Assembly (NCBI GenBank): GCA_018826255.1
Contig: JAHJZO010000042.1
Coordinates: 1-33,972, forward strand
Reading direction: 5' to 3'
Origin: Patescibacteria group bacterium
GTDB taxonomy: Bacteria > Patescibacteriota > Minisyncoccia > UBA10092
DNA length: 33,972 nucleotides
Shown: piece by piece, positions 9,397 to 17,593 of the stretch
Position numbering within the stretch: the first letter of the stretch is position 1
Layout of the letters: the number at the start of each line of letters is the position of its first letter
Made by a program: the position numbers and the translations under genes
The notes under the pieces: model-generated
The model's input: only the letters and a program-made list of their open reading frames with translations
The model's database searches: none
Told to the model about the DNA's origin: nothing

Positions 9397-9407
9397 CGTC
9401 TGTTCAT

Positions 9408-9614
9408 TTAATTATTGATATGATCTTTGTGCGAAGCTCTAGCTTGGTCTCGCACAAATCCAAGTCTCATCCAGACACCACCCCATACAGCGGCGACAAA
9501 AAAACTTACTGATAGACCAAAATCAAAACTGTCAAAAGCGTAATAATAGAAAATACCGGCGAGAATACAATAAATTGCAACCCCGCCAATTAGTGCTATC
9601 CAATATCGCCACAT
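9408..9614 (-). CDS. Small two-helix membrane protein of unknown function
   Basis: A 68-residue protein I do not recognise. Two hydrophobic helices (YWIALIGGVAIYCILAGIFYYYAF, then FGLSVSFFVAAVWGGVWMRL) are followed by a short basic, histidine-containing tail. The ORF could open at a GTG at 9620, but that codon is part of the strong ribosome-binding site GAAGGAGGTGG. The ATG at 9614, about five bases after GGAGG, is the better start. It is a monocistron with its own promoter (TTGACA/TACAGT), an inverted repeat in that promoter and a terminator. Such a complete, well-signalled unit suggests a real, regulated small protein despite its size. Confidence 0.7.
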   Translation of the reverse strand: MWRYWIALIGGVAIYCILAGIFYYYAFDSFDFGLSVSFFVAAVWGGVWMRLGFVRDQARASHKDHINN

Positions 9615-9665
9615 TGCCACCTCCTTCTTTCAAAATTTATTAAAAGGTTAACGAACTGTATTTAC

Positions 9666-9694
9666 ACTGTAACAAGAATTATATCTCTTGTCAA
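9666..9694 (-). promoter_or_regulatory. Promoter with inverted-repeat operator for the small membrane protein
   Basis: Minus strand: TTGACA (9689-9694), 17-base spacer, TACAGT (9666-9671). The arms ACAAGA (9672-9677) and TCTTGT (9686-9691) form an inverted repeat spanning the spacer and reaching into the -35 box, as expected for a repressor operator. Confidence 0.55.
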
Positions 9695-9700
9695 ATATCA

Positions 9701-9742
9701 AATTACATATCTGATATGCTATAGCATTCTATATATGTAATT
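9701..9742. repeat. 42-bp nested palindrome between divergent promoters
   Basis: Outer arms AATTACATAT (9701-9710) and ATATGTAATT (9733-9742) are perfectly complementary. Centred between them is the perfect 12-bp palindrome ATGCTATAGCAT (9716-9727), with five unpaired bases on each side. The element lies between the promoter of the small membrane protein (minus) and that of dnaE (plus). It could be an operator for a dimeric or tetrameric regulator, or a cruciform. Confidence 0.6.
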
Positions 9743-9774
9743 CTGTTTTTGTTGAGAATTTTGAATAAAAAATT

Positions 9775-9802
9775 TTGATTGGAATTTTTTTAGTGATAGA
9801 AT
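9775..9802 (+). promoter_or_regulatory. Promoter for dnaE-thrS-miaA
   Basis: TTGATT (9775-9780), 16-base spacer, TAGAAT (9797-9802). The dnaE ATG follows 12 bases after the -10 box, so the transcript would have a leader of only about seven bases and no ribosome-binding site. Confidence 0.5.
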
Positions 9803-9814
9803 GAAAATATATTT

Positions 9815-12757
9815 ATGGCAAAATTCGCCCATCTTCATGTTCACTCTCACTACAGCTTGCTTGACGGCTTGGCGAAAATTGACGATCTGGTAAACCGCGC
9901 CAAAGAACTCGGGATGGAAGCTCTGGCATTGACCGATCATGGGACCATTTATGGCGCCGTCGAATTTTTTCAGAAAGCCAAACGAGCGGGGCTTAAGCCG
10001 ATCATTGGTTGCGAATTTTATGTGGCAAACGGCAGCATGGCCGACAAAAATCCCGGGCCCGGTAACAAACGATTTCATTTAACTCTTTTGGTAAAAAACA
10101 AAAACGGATATAAAAATCTGGTTAAATTGATAACCGGCGCTCATCTGGAGGGGTTTTATTACAAGCCAAGAATTGATAAAAATTTGCTGTGCCAGTACGC
10201 CGACGGATTAATTTGTCTTTCCGGCTGCATGCAGGGTGAAATCCCCCATCTGATATCTTCCAATAAAATAGAAACCGCCGAAGAAACAGCGCAAGAGTAT
10301 CAGGATATTTTTGGCAAAGATAATTTTTATATGGAAATCCAGCCGCATTTTGAAAAAGGCGGCAATAAAAATCTTCGCGCCAATTTAATAGAACTTTCAA
10401 AAAAACTTGAAATTCCTCTTGTCGCGTCAAACGATGTTCACTATATTTCAAAAGAAGACGAAGATTATCACGACGCGCTATTGGCAATCGGCACCGGAAA
10501 CAAAATCTCCGACTCAAATCGCTTATCGCTTAAGGGAATGGATTTGTCTTTCCAATCAGAAGAGGAAATGACCAGAATCTTTAGCGATATTCCGGAGGCG
10601 GTTAGCAATTCTCAAAAGATTGTTGATGCCGTTGATTTTGAATTTGAATTCGGCAATCCGCAATTCCCCCACTTTGAATTGCCGGAAGGTGAAACTGCGG
10701 AAAGTTACTTGGAAAAATTGGCGTTTTCTGGTTTTCAGAAAAAATTCAGTTATTCATCTTTAGCTGATGCGTCGCAAGAAATTCTTAACCGTTTCAAATT
10801 TGAACTTGGCGTTATCCAAAAAACCGGATTCGCTTCATATATTTTAATTGTTTGGGACATTGTTAATTGGGCAAAGAATCAAGGGATTGCCGTCGGTCCC
10901 GGCCGCGGTTCGGCCGCCGGTTCGCTAATTTTATATTCAATGGGCATTACCAATCTTGACCCGATAAAATATAACCTTCTTTTTGAAAGATTTTTAAATC
11001 CCGACCGCATAGCGCCGCCGGATATCGACCTTGATTTTGCCGACCACAGACGCAACGAAGTTTTGGAATATATCGCCAAAAAATATGGCCGCGAACATGT
11101 CGCTCAAATCATAACTTTCGGGACAATGGCGGCCCGCGCCGCCATACGCGACGCGGGCCGGGCTCTGGGATTCGGTTATGGTTTTTGCGACACCATCGCC
11201 AAAATGATTCCTTTCAATCCGACCCAAGGAATGAAAACCGGATGGCTTGAAAAATCGCTTCAAAATGTAGCCGAATTGAAACAAGCCGTGGACACCGACC
11301 CGCAAGCCCGTCAGTTGATTGAAACCGCGAAAAAATTGGAAGGTGTCGCCCGTCACGCTTCAACTCACGCTTGCGGAATCGTCATTACTAAAAATCCGAT
11401 TACCGAATACATGCCCCTTCAATGGGCCACCAAATCAAACGGTAAAAAAGACGGCGAGCAGGCGCTTGTGACCCAATACGACATGCGTTCGGTTGAGGCC
11501 TTGGGACTTTTGAAAATGGACATTTTGGGACTGCGGAACCTGACAACAATTGAAAAAACGCTTGAACTTATAGAAAAAAATTACAGCAAAAAAATAGACA
11601 TTTACAATATTCCTTTGGATGACGAAAAAACTTTTGAGCTTTTGAAAAAAGCCAACACTACCGGTGTTTTTCAATTGGAATCCGCCGGAATGCGGCGTTA
11701 TCTGAAAGAATTAAAGCCGACCACTTTGGAAGATATTATCGTTATGGTGGCGGCGTTTCGCCCCGGTCCGATGGAATTTATCCCCACTTATATCGCGCGA
11801 AAAAATGGCCTGGAAAGAGTCGAGTACCTGCATCCGAAATTGAAACCTATTTTGGAAAGCACTTACGGCGTCGCCATTTATCAAGAACAAGTCATTAAAA
11901 TTGCCAATCAAATGGCCGGCTTCACTCTTTCGGAAGCCGATGTCTTGAGAAAGGCTGTCGGTAAAAAAATAAAAAAGCTTCTTGATGAACAGTCGGAGAA
12001 ATTTATAAGCGGGCTTGTCACCAATGGCATTAGCTTGGCAACCGCGGAAAAAATATGGCAATTTATAGAACCGTTCGCGCGCTATGGCTTCAACAGGTCG
12101 CACGCCGCCTGTTACGCGCTTATCGCCTACCAAACGGCTTATCTAAAAACAAATTACCCGGCAGAATTTATGGCTTCTCTTCTGAATACGGAAAGTTTTG
12201 ATATGGATCGTGTCGCCATATTGATGAACGGAGCCAAAAAGATGGGCATAGATATTCTGCCCCCGGATATTAACGAAAGCCTGGAAAATTTCACTCTGGT
12301 TAAACATGAAAATGAAGGAATAAAAATCAGATTTGGTTTTTCGGCGGTAAAAAATTTGAGCGGGAACGCCATTTCAAGCATTATCGAAAAAAGAGAAAAT
12401 AACGGAAAATTTTTATCATTACAAAATTTTCTTGAAAGAACCCCCTCAACAAATTTAAATAAAAAGTCTCTTGAAGCGCTTACAAAATGCGGAGCTTTAG
12501 ATGCTTTTAACGAAAGACGAATGCTTAATAACAACATAGAAGAAATTCTGCGGTACTTAAGAGACGCCAACAAAAGCGCCGGGACTCCCCAAACAGGACT
12601 TTTTGAATCATATTCAACCGTCGCGCCGCTAAAATTAGCGAATGTTGAGCCGGCGGCAAAAAAAGAAAAACTGGCTTGGGAAAAAGAATTTTTGGGACTA
12701 TATATTCAGAACATCCGATGCAGGATTATCGTGAAATTATGGAGAAAAAATCGCTGA
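9815..12757 (+). CDS. dnaE: DNA polymerase III alpha subunit DnaE, main part, ending in a frameshift
   Basis: Replicative polymerase catalytic subunit. It has an N-terminal PHP domain (FAHLHVHSHYSLLDG, LTDHGTIYGAVEF), the polymerase palm with D403 and D405 in PDIDLDFAD and the third aspartate D569 in LLKMDILGL, the fingers (RPGPMEFIPTYI, LRKAVGKK), and tandem helix-hairpin-helix/OB parts. No intein is present, although dnaE is a frequent intein host. After LAWEKEFLGLY (codon at 12701) the frame departs from the family and stops at 12757. The expected continuation, SEHPMQDYREI, is present in the -1 frame from 12706. One missing base near 12704-12706 explains this. Without it the enzyme would be about 1,079 residues. 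It starts the dnaE-thrS-miaA transcription unit. Confidence 0.93.
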   Translation: MAKFAHLHVHSHYSLLDGLAKIDDLVNRAKELGMEALALTDHGTIYGAVEFFQKAKRAGLKPIIGCEFYVANGSMADKNPGPGNKRFHLTLLVKNKNGYKNLVKLITGAHLEGFYYKPRIDKNLLCQYADGLICLSGCMQGEIPHLISSNKIETAEETAQEYQDIFGKDNFYMEIQPHFEKGGNKNLRANLIELSKKLEIPLVASNDVHYISKEDEDYHDALLAIGTGNKISDSNRLSLKGMDLSFQSEEEMTRIFSDIPEAVSNSQKIVDAVDFEFEFGNPQFPHFELPEGETAESYLEKLAFSGFQKKFSYSSLADASQEILNRFKFELGVIQKTGFASYILIVWDIVNWAKNQGIAVGPGRGSAAGSLILYSMGITNLDPIKYNLLFERFLNPDRIAPPDIDLDFADHRRNEVLEYIAKKYGREHVAQIITFGTMAARAAIRDAGRALGFGYGFCDTIAKMIPFNPTQGMKTGWLEKSLQNVAELKQAVDTDPQARQLIETAKKLEGVARHASTHACGIVITKNPITEYMPLQWATKSNGKKDGEQALVTQYDMRSVEALGLLKMDILGLRNLTTIEKTLELIEKNYSKKIDIYNIPLDDEKTFELLKKANTTGVFQLESAGMRRYLKELKPTTLEDIIVMVAAFRPGPMEFIPTYIARKNGLERVEYLHPKLKPILESTYGVAIYQEQVIKIANQMAGFTLSEADVLRKAVGKKIKKLLDEQSEKFISGLVTNGISLATAEKIWQFIEPFARYGFNRSHAACYALIAYQTAYLKTNYPAEFMASLLNTESFDMDRVAILMNGAKKMGIDILPPDINESLENFTLVKHENEGIKIRFGFSAVKNLSGNAISSIIEKRENNGKFLSLQNFLERTPSTNLNKKSLEALTKCGALDAFNERRMLNNNIEEILRYLRDANKSAGTPQTGLFESYSTVAPLKLANVEPAAKKEKLAWEKEFLGLYIQNIRCRIIVKLWRKNR

Positions 12758-13053
12758 TGATTCAAAAAATAAAACCTGCGTTGGTCGGACAAAAAATCGC
12801 CATCGGCGGCCTGATTTCCGGCATACAGAAGTTCGTCACCAAAAATGGCCGCTTGATGCTCTTTACAAAACTTGAGGATTGGGCTAATAAGATAGAGATA
12901 GTTGTTTTCCCCAATATATTGGAAAAAAATCCCGACATTTGGCGGGAAGACAATATTATTATCGTTCAGGGAAAAGTTTCTCAGCGCAATGGAACGCTTA
13001 GCGTAATTTGCGATGGCGCTCGGGAGTTTTTAATAAATGGAAAAAGAACTTAA
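12676..13053 (+). CDS. dnaE: DnaE C-terminal OB-fold fragment, out of frame with the main part
   Basis: This frame carries the natural end of DnaE. SEHPMQDYREIM corresponds to the family's 'S-G-H-P-L-D-x-Y' motif. It is followed by an OB-fold nucleic-acid-binding domain (GQKIAIGGLISGIQKFVTKNGRLMLFTKLEDWANKIEIVVFP) that binds single-stranded template. Homology begins at 12706; residues before that are read in the wrong frame. As an independent gene it would have to start at TTG 12676 or ATG 12718 without a ribosome-binding site, so a separate protein is unlikely. The conserved protein sequence on both sides of the break argues for a recent mutation or an assembly error rather than decay. Confidence 0.85.
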   Translation: MGKRIFGTIYSEHPMQDYREIMEKKSLMIQKIKPALVGQKIAIGGLISGIQKFVTKNGRLMLFTKLEDWANKIEIVVFPNILEKNPDIWREDNIIIVQGKVSQRNGTLSVICDGAREFLINGKRT

Positions 13054-13068
13054 AAAATAAATATTAAA

Positions 13069-14826
13069 ATGAAAAAATCAACAAAAATAGATACTATTCG
13101 CCACTCGTTGTCGCATTTAATGAGTATGGCGGTGCAAGAGCTTTATCCGAAGGTCGGATTGGGTGTCGGTCCGTTTATCGAAAACGGTTTTTATCAGGAT
13201 TACGATTTGCCGGAAGTTATTACGCCGGAAATTTTACCTTCACTTGAAAAGCGGATGAAGGAGCTGATCAAGGAGAATACTAAATTTGAACAGCACAACA
13301 TGGATTTTGATGAGGCCTATAAGTTTTATAAGCGCGACCCTTACAAAACAGGATTTATCGATGACTTAAAAGCCGCCGGAGAGAAAAAAGTCAGTTTTTA
13401 CAAATCCGGTTGGTTCGACAATCTCTGCGCCGGCCCGCATGTCAGTTCGGCTAAAGAAATTAATCCCGATGCTTTCAAGCTGATCTCAATCGCCGGCGCC
13501 TACTGGCGCGGAGACGAAAAAAACAAGATGCTCACCCGTATATATGGCGTGGCTTTTGAAACCGAAAAAGAACTGGAACATTATTTGTGGCAGCAGGAAG
13601 AGGCCAAAAAAAGGGATCATCGTATTATTGGAAAAAATTTAGACCTTTTCACTTTTTCCGATTTAGTCGGTAAGGGCCTGCCACTCTTTACCGAGAAGGG
13701 CTCCATAATCCGGCGCGAACTTGAAAGATTTATTGTTGACGAAGAAATAAAACGCGGATATAAGCATGTTTACACTCCGGAATTGGCAAAAGTAGAGCTT
13801 TACAAAACTTCCGGCCATTATCCCTATTACAAAGATACGATGTATCCCGTTATGAAAATTGATGAGGAAGAATTAATTTTGCGCCCTATGACTTGTCCGC
13901 ACCACTTCCAACTTTACGCCAGTAAACCCCATTCCTATAAAGAATTACCGCTCCGGATTGCCGAATTAGCCAAACAATTCCGCTATGAAAAATCCGGTGA
14001 ATTAACCGGTTTAATGCGCGTCCGCAGTTTCTGTTTGGCCGATGCCCATATTATCTGCCAAAAAGAACAAGCTACCGACGAAATTAATAGCGTGCTTGAT
14101 TTAATCGAATATGCCGCTTCCGCGTTGGGATTAAAAAAAGAAGAAAATTATCGGTATCGCCTATCTTTAGGCGATAGGACAGATACTAAAAAATATTATA
14201 AAGACGACCAGGCCTGGAATTTTGCCGAAAACATTTTACGTTCGGTATTAAAAGATAGAAAATCTCCGTTTTTTGAAGAAGAAAATGAGGCCGCTTTTTA
14301 CGGACCAAAAATAGACATTCAAATGAAGACCTTTTCTGGCAAAGAAGATACGGCTTTTACCGTTCAATACGATTTTGTTATGCCCAAAAGATTTAATCTT
14401 ACTTATATTGATGAGGCGGGCAAAAAACAAGAACCGATCGTTATTCATCGCTCGTCTATTGGAGCGATAGAACGGGTAATGGCCTTTTTAATCGAACACT
14501 ATGCCGGCGCTTTTCCGGTTTGGCTTTCCCCTGTTCAGGTAAAAATTCTTAATATAACTGACCGTAATTTGAAATATTCTGAAAAAATTCTGGAAGAACT
14601 TAAAAAAGAAGGAATTCGGACAGAATTAGGCAGCGACAATGAAACTATCGGAAAAAAGATTCGCGAATCTGAACTTGAAAAAATTCCCTATATTTTAATA
14701 GCCGGCGACAAAGAAGAAAAAAATGATTCAGTCGCGGTTCGCGAGAGAGGCAAAGGCGATCTGGGCGCGATGGAATTGAAAAAATTCATTGAAAAAATCA
14801 AAAAAGAAATTGAAAGCAAAAAATAA
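13069..14826 (+). CDS. thrS: Threonine--tRNA ligase without a TGS domain
   Basis: Class II synthetase that charges tRNA-Thr. The N-terminal TGS domain of the standard enzyme (about 60 residues) is absent; the protein starts at the N2 editing domain, with HSLSH (H12/H16) and CAGPH as the editing metal/catalytic motifs. The catalytic core follows, with RPMTCPHH (zinc cysteine), motif 2 FRYEKSGELTGLMRVRSF, ADAHIIC (zinc histidine) and motif 3 VIHRSSIGAIERVMAFLIEHYAG. The C-terminal anticodon-binding domain spans about residues 480-585 (FPVWLSPVQVKILNI...). In motif 2 the usual 'RGFTQDDAH' reads RSFCLADAH. At 585 residues against about 640 in E. coli, it is a reduced version. It follows dnaE by 15 bases and overlaps miaA. 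Confidence 0.95.
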   Translation: MKKSTKIDTIRHSLSHLMSMAVQELYPKVGLGVGPFIENGFYQDYDLPEVITPEILPSLEKRMKELIKENTKFEQHNMDFDEAYKFYKRDPYKTGFIDDLKAAGEKKVSFYKSGWFDNLCAGPHVSSAKEINPDAFKLISIAGAYWRGDEKNKMLTRIYGVAFETEKELEHYLWQQEEAKKRDHRIIGKNLDLFTFSDLVGKGLPLFTEKGSIIRRELERFIVDEEIKRGYKHVYTPELAKVELYKTSGHYPYYKDTMYPVMKIDEEELILRPMTCPHHFQLYASKPHSYKELPLRIAELAKQFRYEKSGELTGLMRVRSFCLADAHIICQKEQATDEINSVLDLIEYAASALGLKKEENYRYRLSLGDRTDTKKYYKDDQAWNFAENILRSVLKDRKSPFFEEENEAAFYGPKIDIQMKTFSGKEDTAFTVQYDFVMPKRFNLTYIDEAGKKQEPIVIHRSSIGAIERVMAFLIEHYAGAFPVWLSPVQVKILNITDRNLKYSEKILEELKKEGIRTELGSDNETIGKKIRESELEKIPYILIAGDKEEKNDSVAVRERGKGDLGAMELKKFIEKIKKEIESKK

Positions 14827-15703
14827 AATAATCGTGGTTGTTGGGCCAACGGCTTCCGGGAAAAGCGCGCTTGCGATAAAACTCGCCAAAAAATTTGGCG
14901 GTGAAATTATTTCCGCCGATTCGCGGCAAGTTTATGAAAGGATGGATATCGGTACCGGCAAAATTACCAAAAAAGAGATGACGAAAATCCCCCATCACCT
15001 TCTAGATGCCGCCAATCCCAAAAGGCAATTTTCCGTTGCCCAATACAAACGATTGGCCAATAAAGAAATTAAAAAAATAATTCGCCGTGGGAAAATTCCC
15101 ATTATTTGCGGCGGAACAGGCTTTTATATTCAATCAATAACGGAAAATATTTCCATTCCGGAAATAAAGCCCGATAAAAAATTAAGGGCTACGCTTGAGA
15201 AAAAAACAACAAAAGAATTGTTTAGCCAATTAAAGAAACTGGACCCACGGCGGGCAAAAAACATAGACCGGAACAATCGCCGCCGTTTAATTAGAGCGTT
15301 GGAAATAATTATTAAATCCGGAAATAAAGTTCCTCCGCTTAAATCCACGCCCGAATATGAAGCGTTATTTATCGGCATAAGACGCGGTATGAAAGAGTTG
15401 AAAGAATTAATAAAAACACGACTTTTGAAACGACTTAAAATAGGAATGGTTAAAGAAGTTATAAATCTGAAAAAATCCGGCTTGAGTTGGAAGCGACTTG
15501 AGGATTTCGGCCTGGAATACCGCTATGTCGCCTATTATCTTCAAAACAAGTTGTCTTACGATGAAATGATTGCCAAGCTTCAAAAAGAAATAGAGCATTA
15601 CGCCAAGCGCCAAATGACTTGGTTCAATCGCAACAAAAAAATTCGCTGGGTTGCGAATTCAAAACAAGTCGGAAAATTAACTAAAAAATTCTTACTTCAG
15701 TAA
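14789..15703 (+). CDS. miaA: tRNA dimethylallyltransferase MiaA
   Basis: Transfers a dimethylallyl group to A37 of tRNAs that read codons starting with U. Visible motifs are the P-loop GPTASGKS (19-26), DSRQVYERMDIGTGK with the catalytic aspartate D44, HHLLD, CGGTGFYIQS, RRRLIRALE and the closing YAKRQMTWFNRN. There is no ATG in front of the P-loop. Possible starts are TTG 14789, TTG 14810 or GTG 14834, all inside or just after the thrS end, so initiation probably depends on coupling to thrS (38-base overlap for the longest form). The 3' end overlaps the convergent gatB gene by 12 bases with no terminator between them. Confidence 0.92.
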   Translation: MKKSKKKLKAKNKIIVVVGPTASGKSALAIKLAKKFGGEIISADSRQVYERMDIGTGKITKKEMTKIPHHLLDAANPKRQFSVAQYKRLANKEIKKIIRRGKIPIICGGTGFYIQSITENISIPEIKPDKKLRATLEKKTTKELFSQLKKLDPRRAKNIDRNNRRRLIRALEIIIKSGNKVPPLKSTPEYEALFIGIRRGMKELKELIKTRLLKRLKIGMVKEVINLKKSGLSWKRLEDFGLEYRYVAYYLQNKLSYDEMIAKLQKEIEHYAKRQMTWFNRNKKIRWVANSKQVGKLTKKFLLQ

Positions 15704-17146
15704 TTTTTTGAGAATATCGGAAATGATTTCCGGATTGGCTTTGCCGCGAGTGACGGCCATAACCTGCCCGATTAAAAATTGCAAAGACGCTTCTTTGCCC
15801 TTTTTATAATCTGCAACTGCCGCTTGATTTTTACTTATTATTTTTTCAGCGGCTTTCTTGAGCTCATCAGTATCTTGAACCTGTCCCAAATCTTTTTCAT
15901 CAATAATATTGGAAGGGTCTTTTCCGGTTGCCCACATCTCTTTAAGAACTTCTTTAGCGGCCGACGTGGTTATGTCTCCTTTATGGACTAGACCAACCAA
16001 TTCGGCAAAATCTTCAGCGGTTATTCTGGTGTCATCAACTTCGGCCGAGGATTTGTTCAAAAGCCCTAAAAAATCACCTAAAATATAATTGGCGGATAAA
16101 TTGGCAAGCTTGTTTTTGTCGCCACTTTCCAAGTTCATAAGTTCACTTAAAACATTTTCAAAAAACCCTGCGAGCTTTTTATTATTAACCAAAATATTAA
16201 TCTGATTATCTGTCAATCCGTATTCTGATTTAAATCTTTTCCTTTTGCCACTTGGCAATTCGGGTAATCCGGTTTCGATTTCTTTAACCAATTCGACGTT
16301 AGTTTTCAAGAGCGGTAAATCCGGTTCGGGGAAATATCTGTAATCATGGGACTCTTCCTTGGTTCTTTGCAATACCGTTTCCCCTTTTGATTCGTTCCAG
16401 CCGTATGTTTGCTGAACAATTTTTTCGCCGCGCTCAAGAATTTTCGTCTGCCGCTTTATTTCAAAATCTATCGCATCGCGGACCGCTTTAAAAGAATTTA
16501 AGTTTTTAACTTCAACTTTAGTGCCAAGTTCTTTAGCGCCAACCGGCTTTAATGAGAGATTGGCCTCTACCCGCAATTGTCCTTTTTCCATATCCGCATC
16601 GGAAACCCCTAGATATCTCAAAGCTAATTGAAGCTCTTGGGCAAAGGCGACGGCTTCTTTCCCGGAAGTTATGTCGGGCTCAGTGACGAGCTCCATCAAA
16701 GGCACGCCCGCACGGTTAAAGTCAACCAAAGAATGACCAATATGGCCGAAATGAATCAGCCGGCCGGTATCCTCTTCAAGATGCACCCGTGTTATTTTTA
16801 TTTTTTTTGCTATGCCCGGGATACTTAATTCTCCGCCCAAACAAATCGGCTTATCGTATTGAGATATTTGATAACCCTTCGGTAAATCGGGATAGAAATA
16901 ATTTTTTCTGTCCCATTTGGTAATTTCCGGAATTTTACTTTTCAAAGCTAAACCGACTTTTATAACTTTATCAACCGCCTCTCTGTTTATAACGGGCAAA
17001 GTCCCCGGCTGGCCGGTGCAGATAGGGCAAATATTAAAATTGGGATGATGTTCGTCCGGGTCGTTTTTACAGGCACAAAACATCTTTGTTTTCGTCTTCA
17101 GTTCCGCGTGTATTTCCAACCCGATAACTGGTTCGTATTTTGTCAT
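15692..17146 (-). CDS. gatB: Asp-tRNA(Asn)/Glu-tRNA(Gln) amidotransferase subunit B
   Basis: Kinase/tRNA-binding subunit of GatCAB, which converts Glu-tRNA(Gln) or Asp-tRNA(Asn) to the amide. Motifs: YEPVIGLEIHAELKTKTKMFC, CPICTGQPGTLPV, RKNYFYPDLPKGYQISQYD, HLEEDTGRL, DFNRAGVPLMELVTEPD and DYRYFPEPDLP. The C-terminal 150 residues are the YqeY-like tRNA-binding tail, ending in LIGQVMAVTRGKANPEIISDILKKLL. The longer frame to TTG 17164 is ignored; MTKYEPVIGLEIH at 17146 matches the family start. It is separated from gatC/gatA, which lie near 25-27 kb in this window. It follows rplK closely, where rplA would normally be. Confidence 0.95.
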   Translation of the reverse strand: MTKYEPVIGLEIHAELKTKTKMFCACKNDPDEHHPNFNICPICTGQPGTLPVINREAVDKVIKVGLALKSKIPEITKWDRKNYFYPDLPKGYQISQYDKPICLGGELSIPGIAKKIKITRVHLEEDTGRLIHFGHIGHSLVDFNRAGVPLMELVTEPDITSGKEAVAFAQELQLALRYLGVSDADMEKGQLRVEANLSLKPVGAKELGTKVEVKNLNSFKAVRDAIDFEIKRQTKILERGEKIVQQTYGWNESKGETVLQRTKEESHDYRYFPEPDLPLLKTNVELVKEIETGLPELPSGKRKRFKSEYGLTDNQINILVNNKKLAGFFENVLSELMNLESGDKNKLANLSANYILGDFLGLLNKSSAEVDDTRITAEDFAELVGLVHKGDITTSAAKEVLKEMWATGKDPSNIIDEKDLGQVQDTDELKKAAEKIISKNQAAVADYKKGKEASLQFLIGQVMAVTRGKANPEIISDILKKLLK

Positions 17147-17164
17147 GACTCCAGAATACCACAA

Positions 17165-17590
17165 TTACTTCTGGATTTCGATTCCCATTGAACGGGCGGT
17201 GCCCATGATGATTTTTTCCGCAGCGCCAATATCATTGGCGTTTAAATCAACCATTTTCTTTTCGGCAATTTCACGAATTTGCGCCATAGTGACTTTACCA
17301 ACTTTGATCTTCTTCGGATTAGCGCTGGCCTTTTCAATGCCCGCCGCTTTTTTAAGTAAAGACGCCGCCGGTGATGTTTTGAATCTCATATCAAAAGTTC
17401 GGTCTTCATAAACCGTAACTTCAACCGGAATAATATCACCGGCCATTTCTTTGGTAGCGACATTAAATTTGCTGACAAACTCGCCGATATTAAGGCCGTG
17501 CGGGCCCAAGGCCGTGCCAACCGGCGGCTGGGCTGTCGCCGCTCCGGCGGGAATTTGTATTTTTATAATTGTTTTTATTTTCTTTGCCAT
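17165..17590 (-). CDS. rplK: 50S ribosomal protein uL11
   Basis: Part of the GTPase-associated centre of the large subunit, binding 23S rRNA and contacting translation factors. The 141-residue length is exactly the family norm. The N-terminal domain shows [35 protein letters not shown]. The C-terminal RNA-binding domain has [37 protein letters not shown] and the final [10 protein letters not shown]. It lies in the standard secE-nusG-rplK order (three-base gap after nusG), but the usual next gene, rplA (uL1), is replaced by gatB. Confidence 0.97.
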   Translation of the reverse strand: MAKKIKTIIKIQIPAGAATAQPPVGTALGPHGLNIGEFVSKFNVATKEMAGDIIPVEVTVYEDRTFDMRFKTSPAASLLKKAAGIEKASANPKKIKVGKVTMAQIREIAEKKMVDLNANDIGAAEKIIMGTARSMGIEIQK

Positions 17591-17593
17591 ATT

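Noticed and set aside
9719-10078. Minus-strand ORF of 119 codons opposite the dnaE start
   Set aside because: It mirrors the PHP domain coding frame and overlaps the palindrome and promoter; no independent signals.
12676-12760. Programmed -1 frameshifting in dnaE
   Set aside because: GAA TTT TTG is not a proper X-XXY-YYZ slippery heptamer in the zero frame, and a slip there would give FLGTIYSEHP instead of the family LGLYISEHP. A one-base deletion at TATATTCAG explains the data better.
9815-13053. Intein in dnaE
   Set aside because: The conserved polymerase motifs run without a large in-frame insertion; no intein splice motifs are seen.
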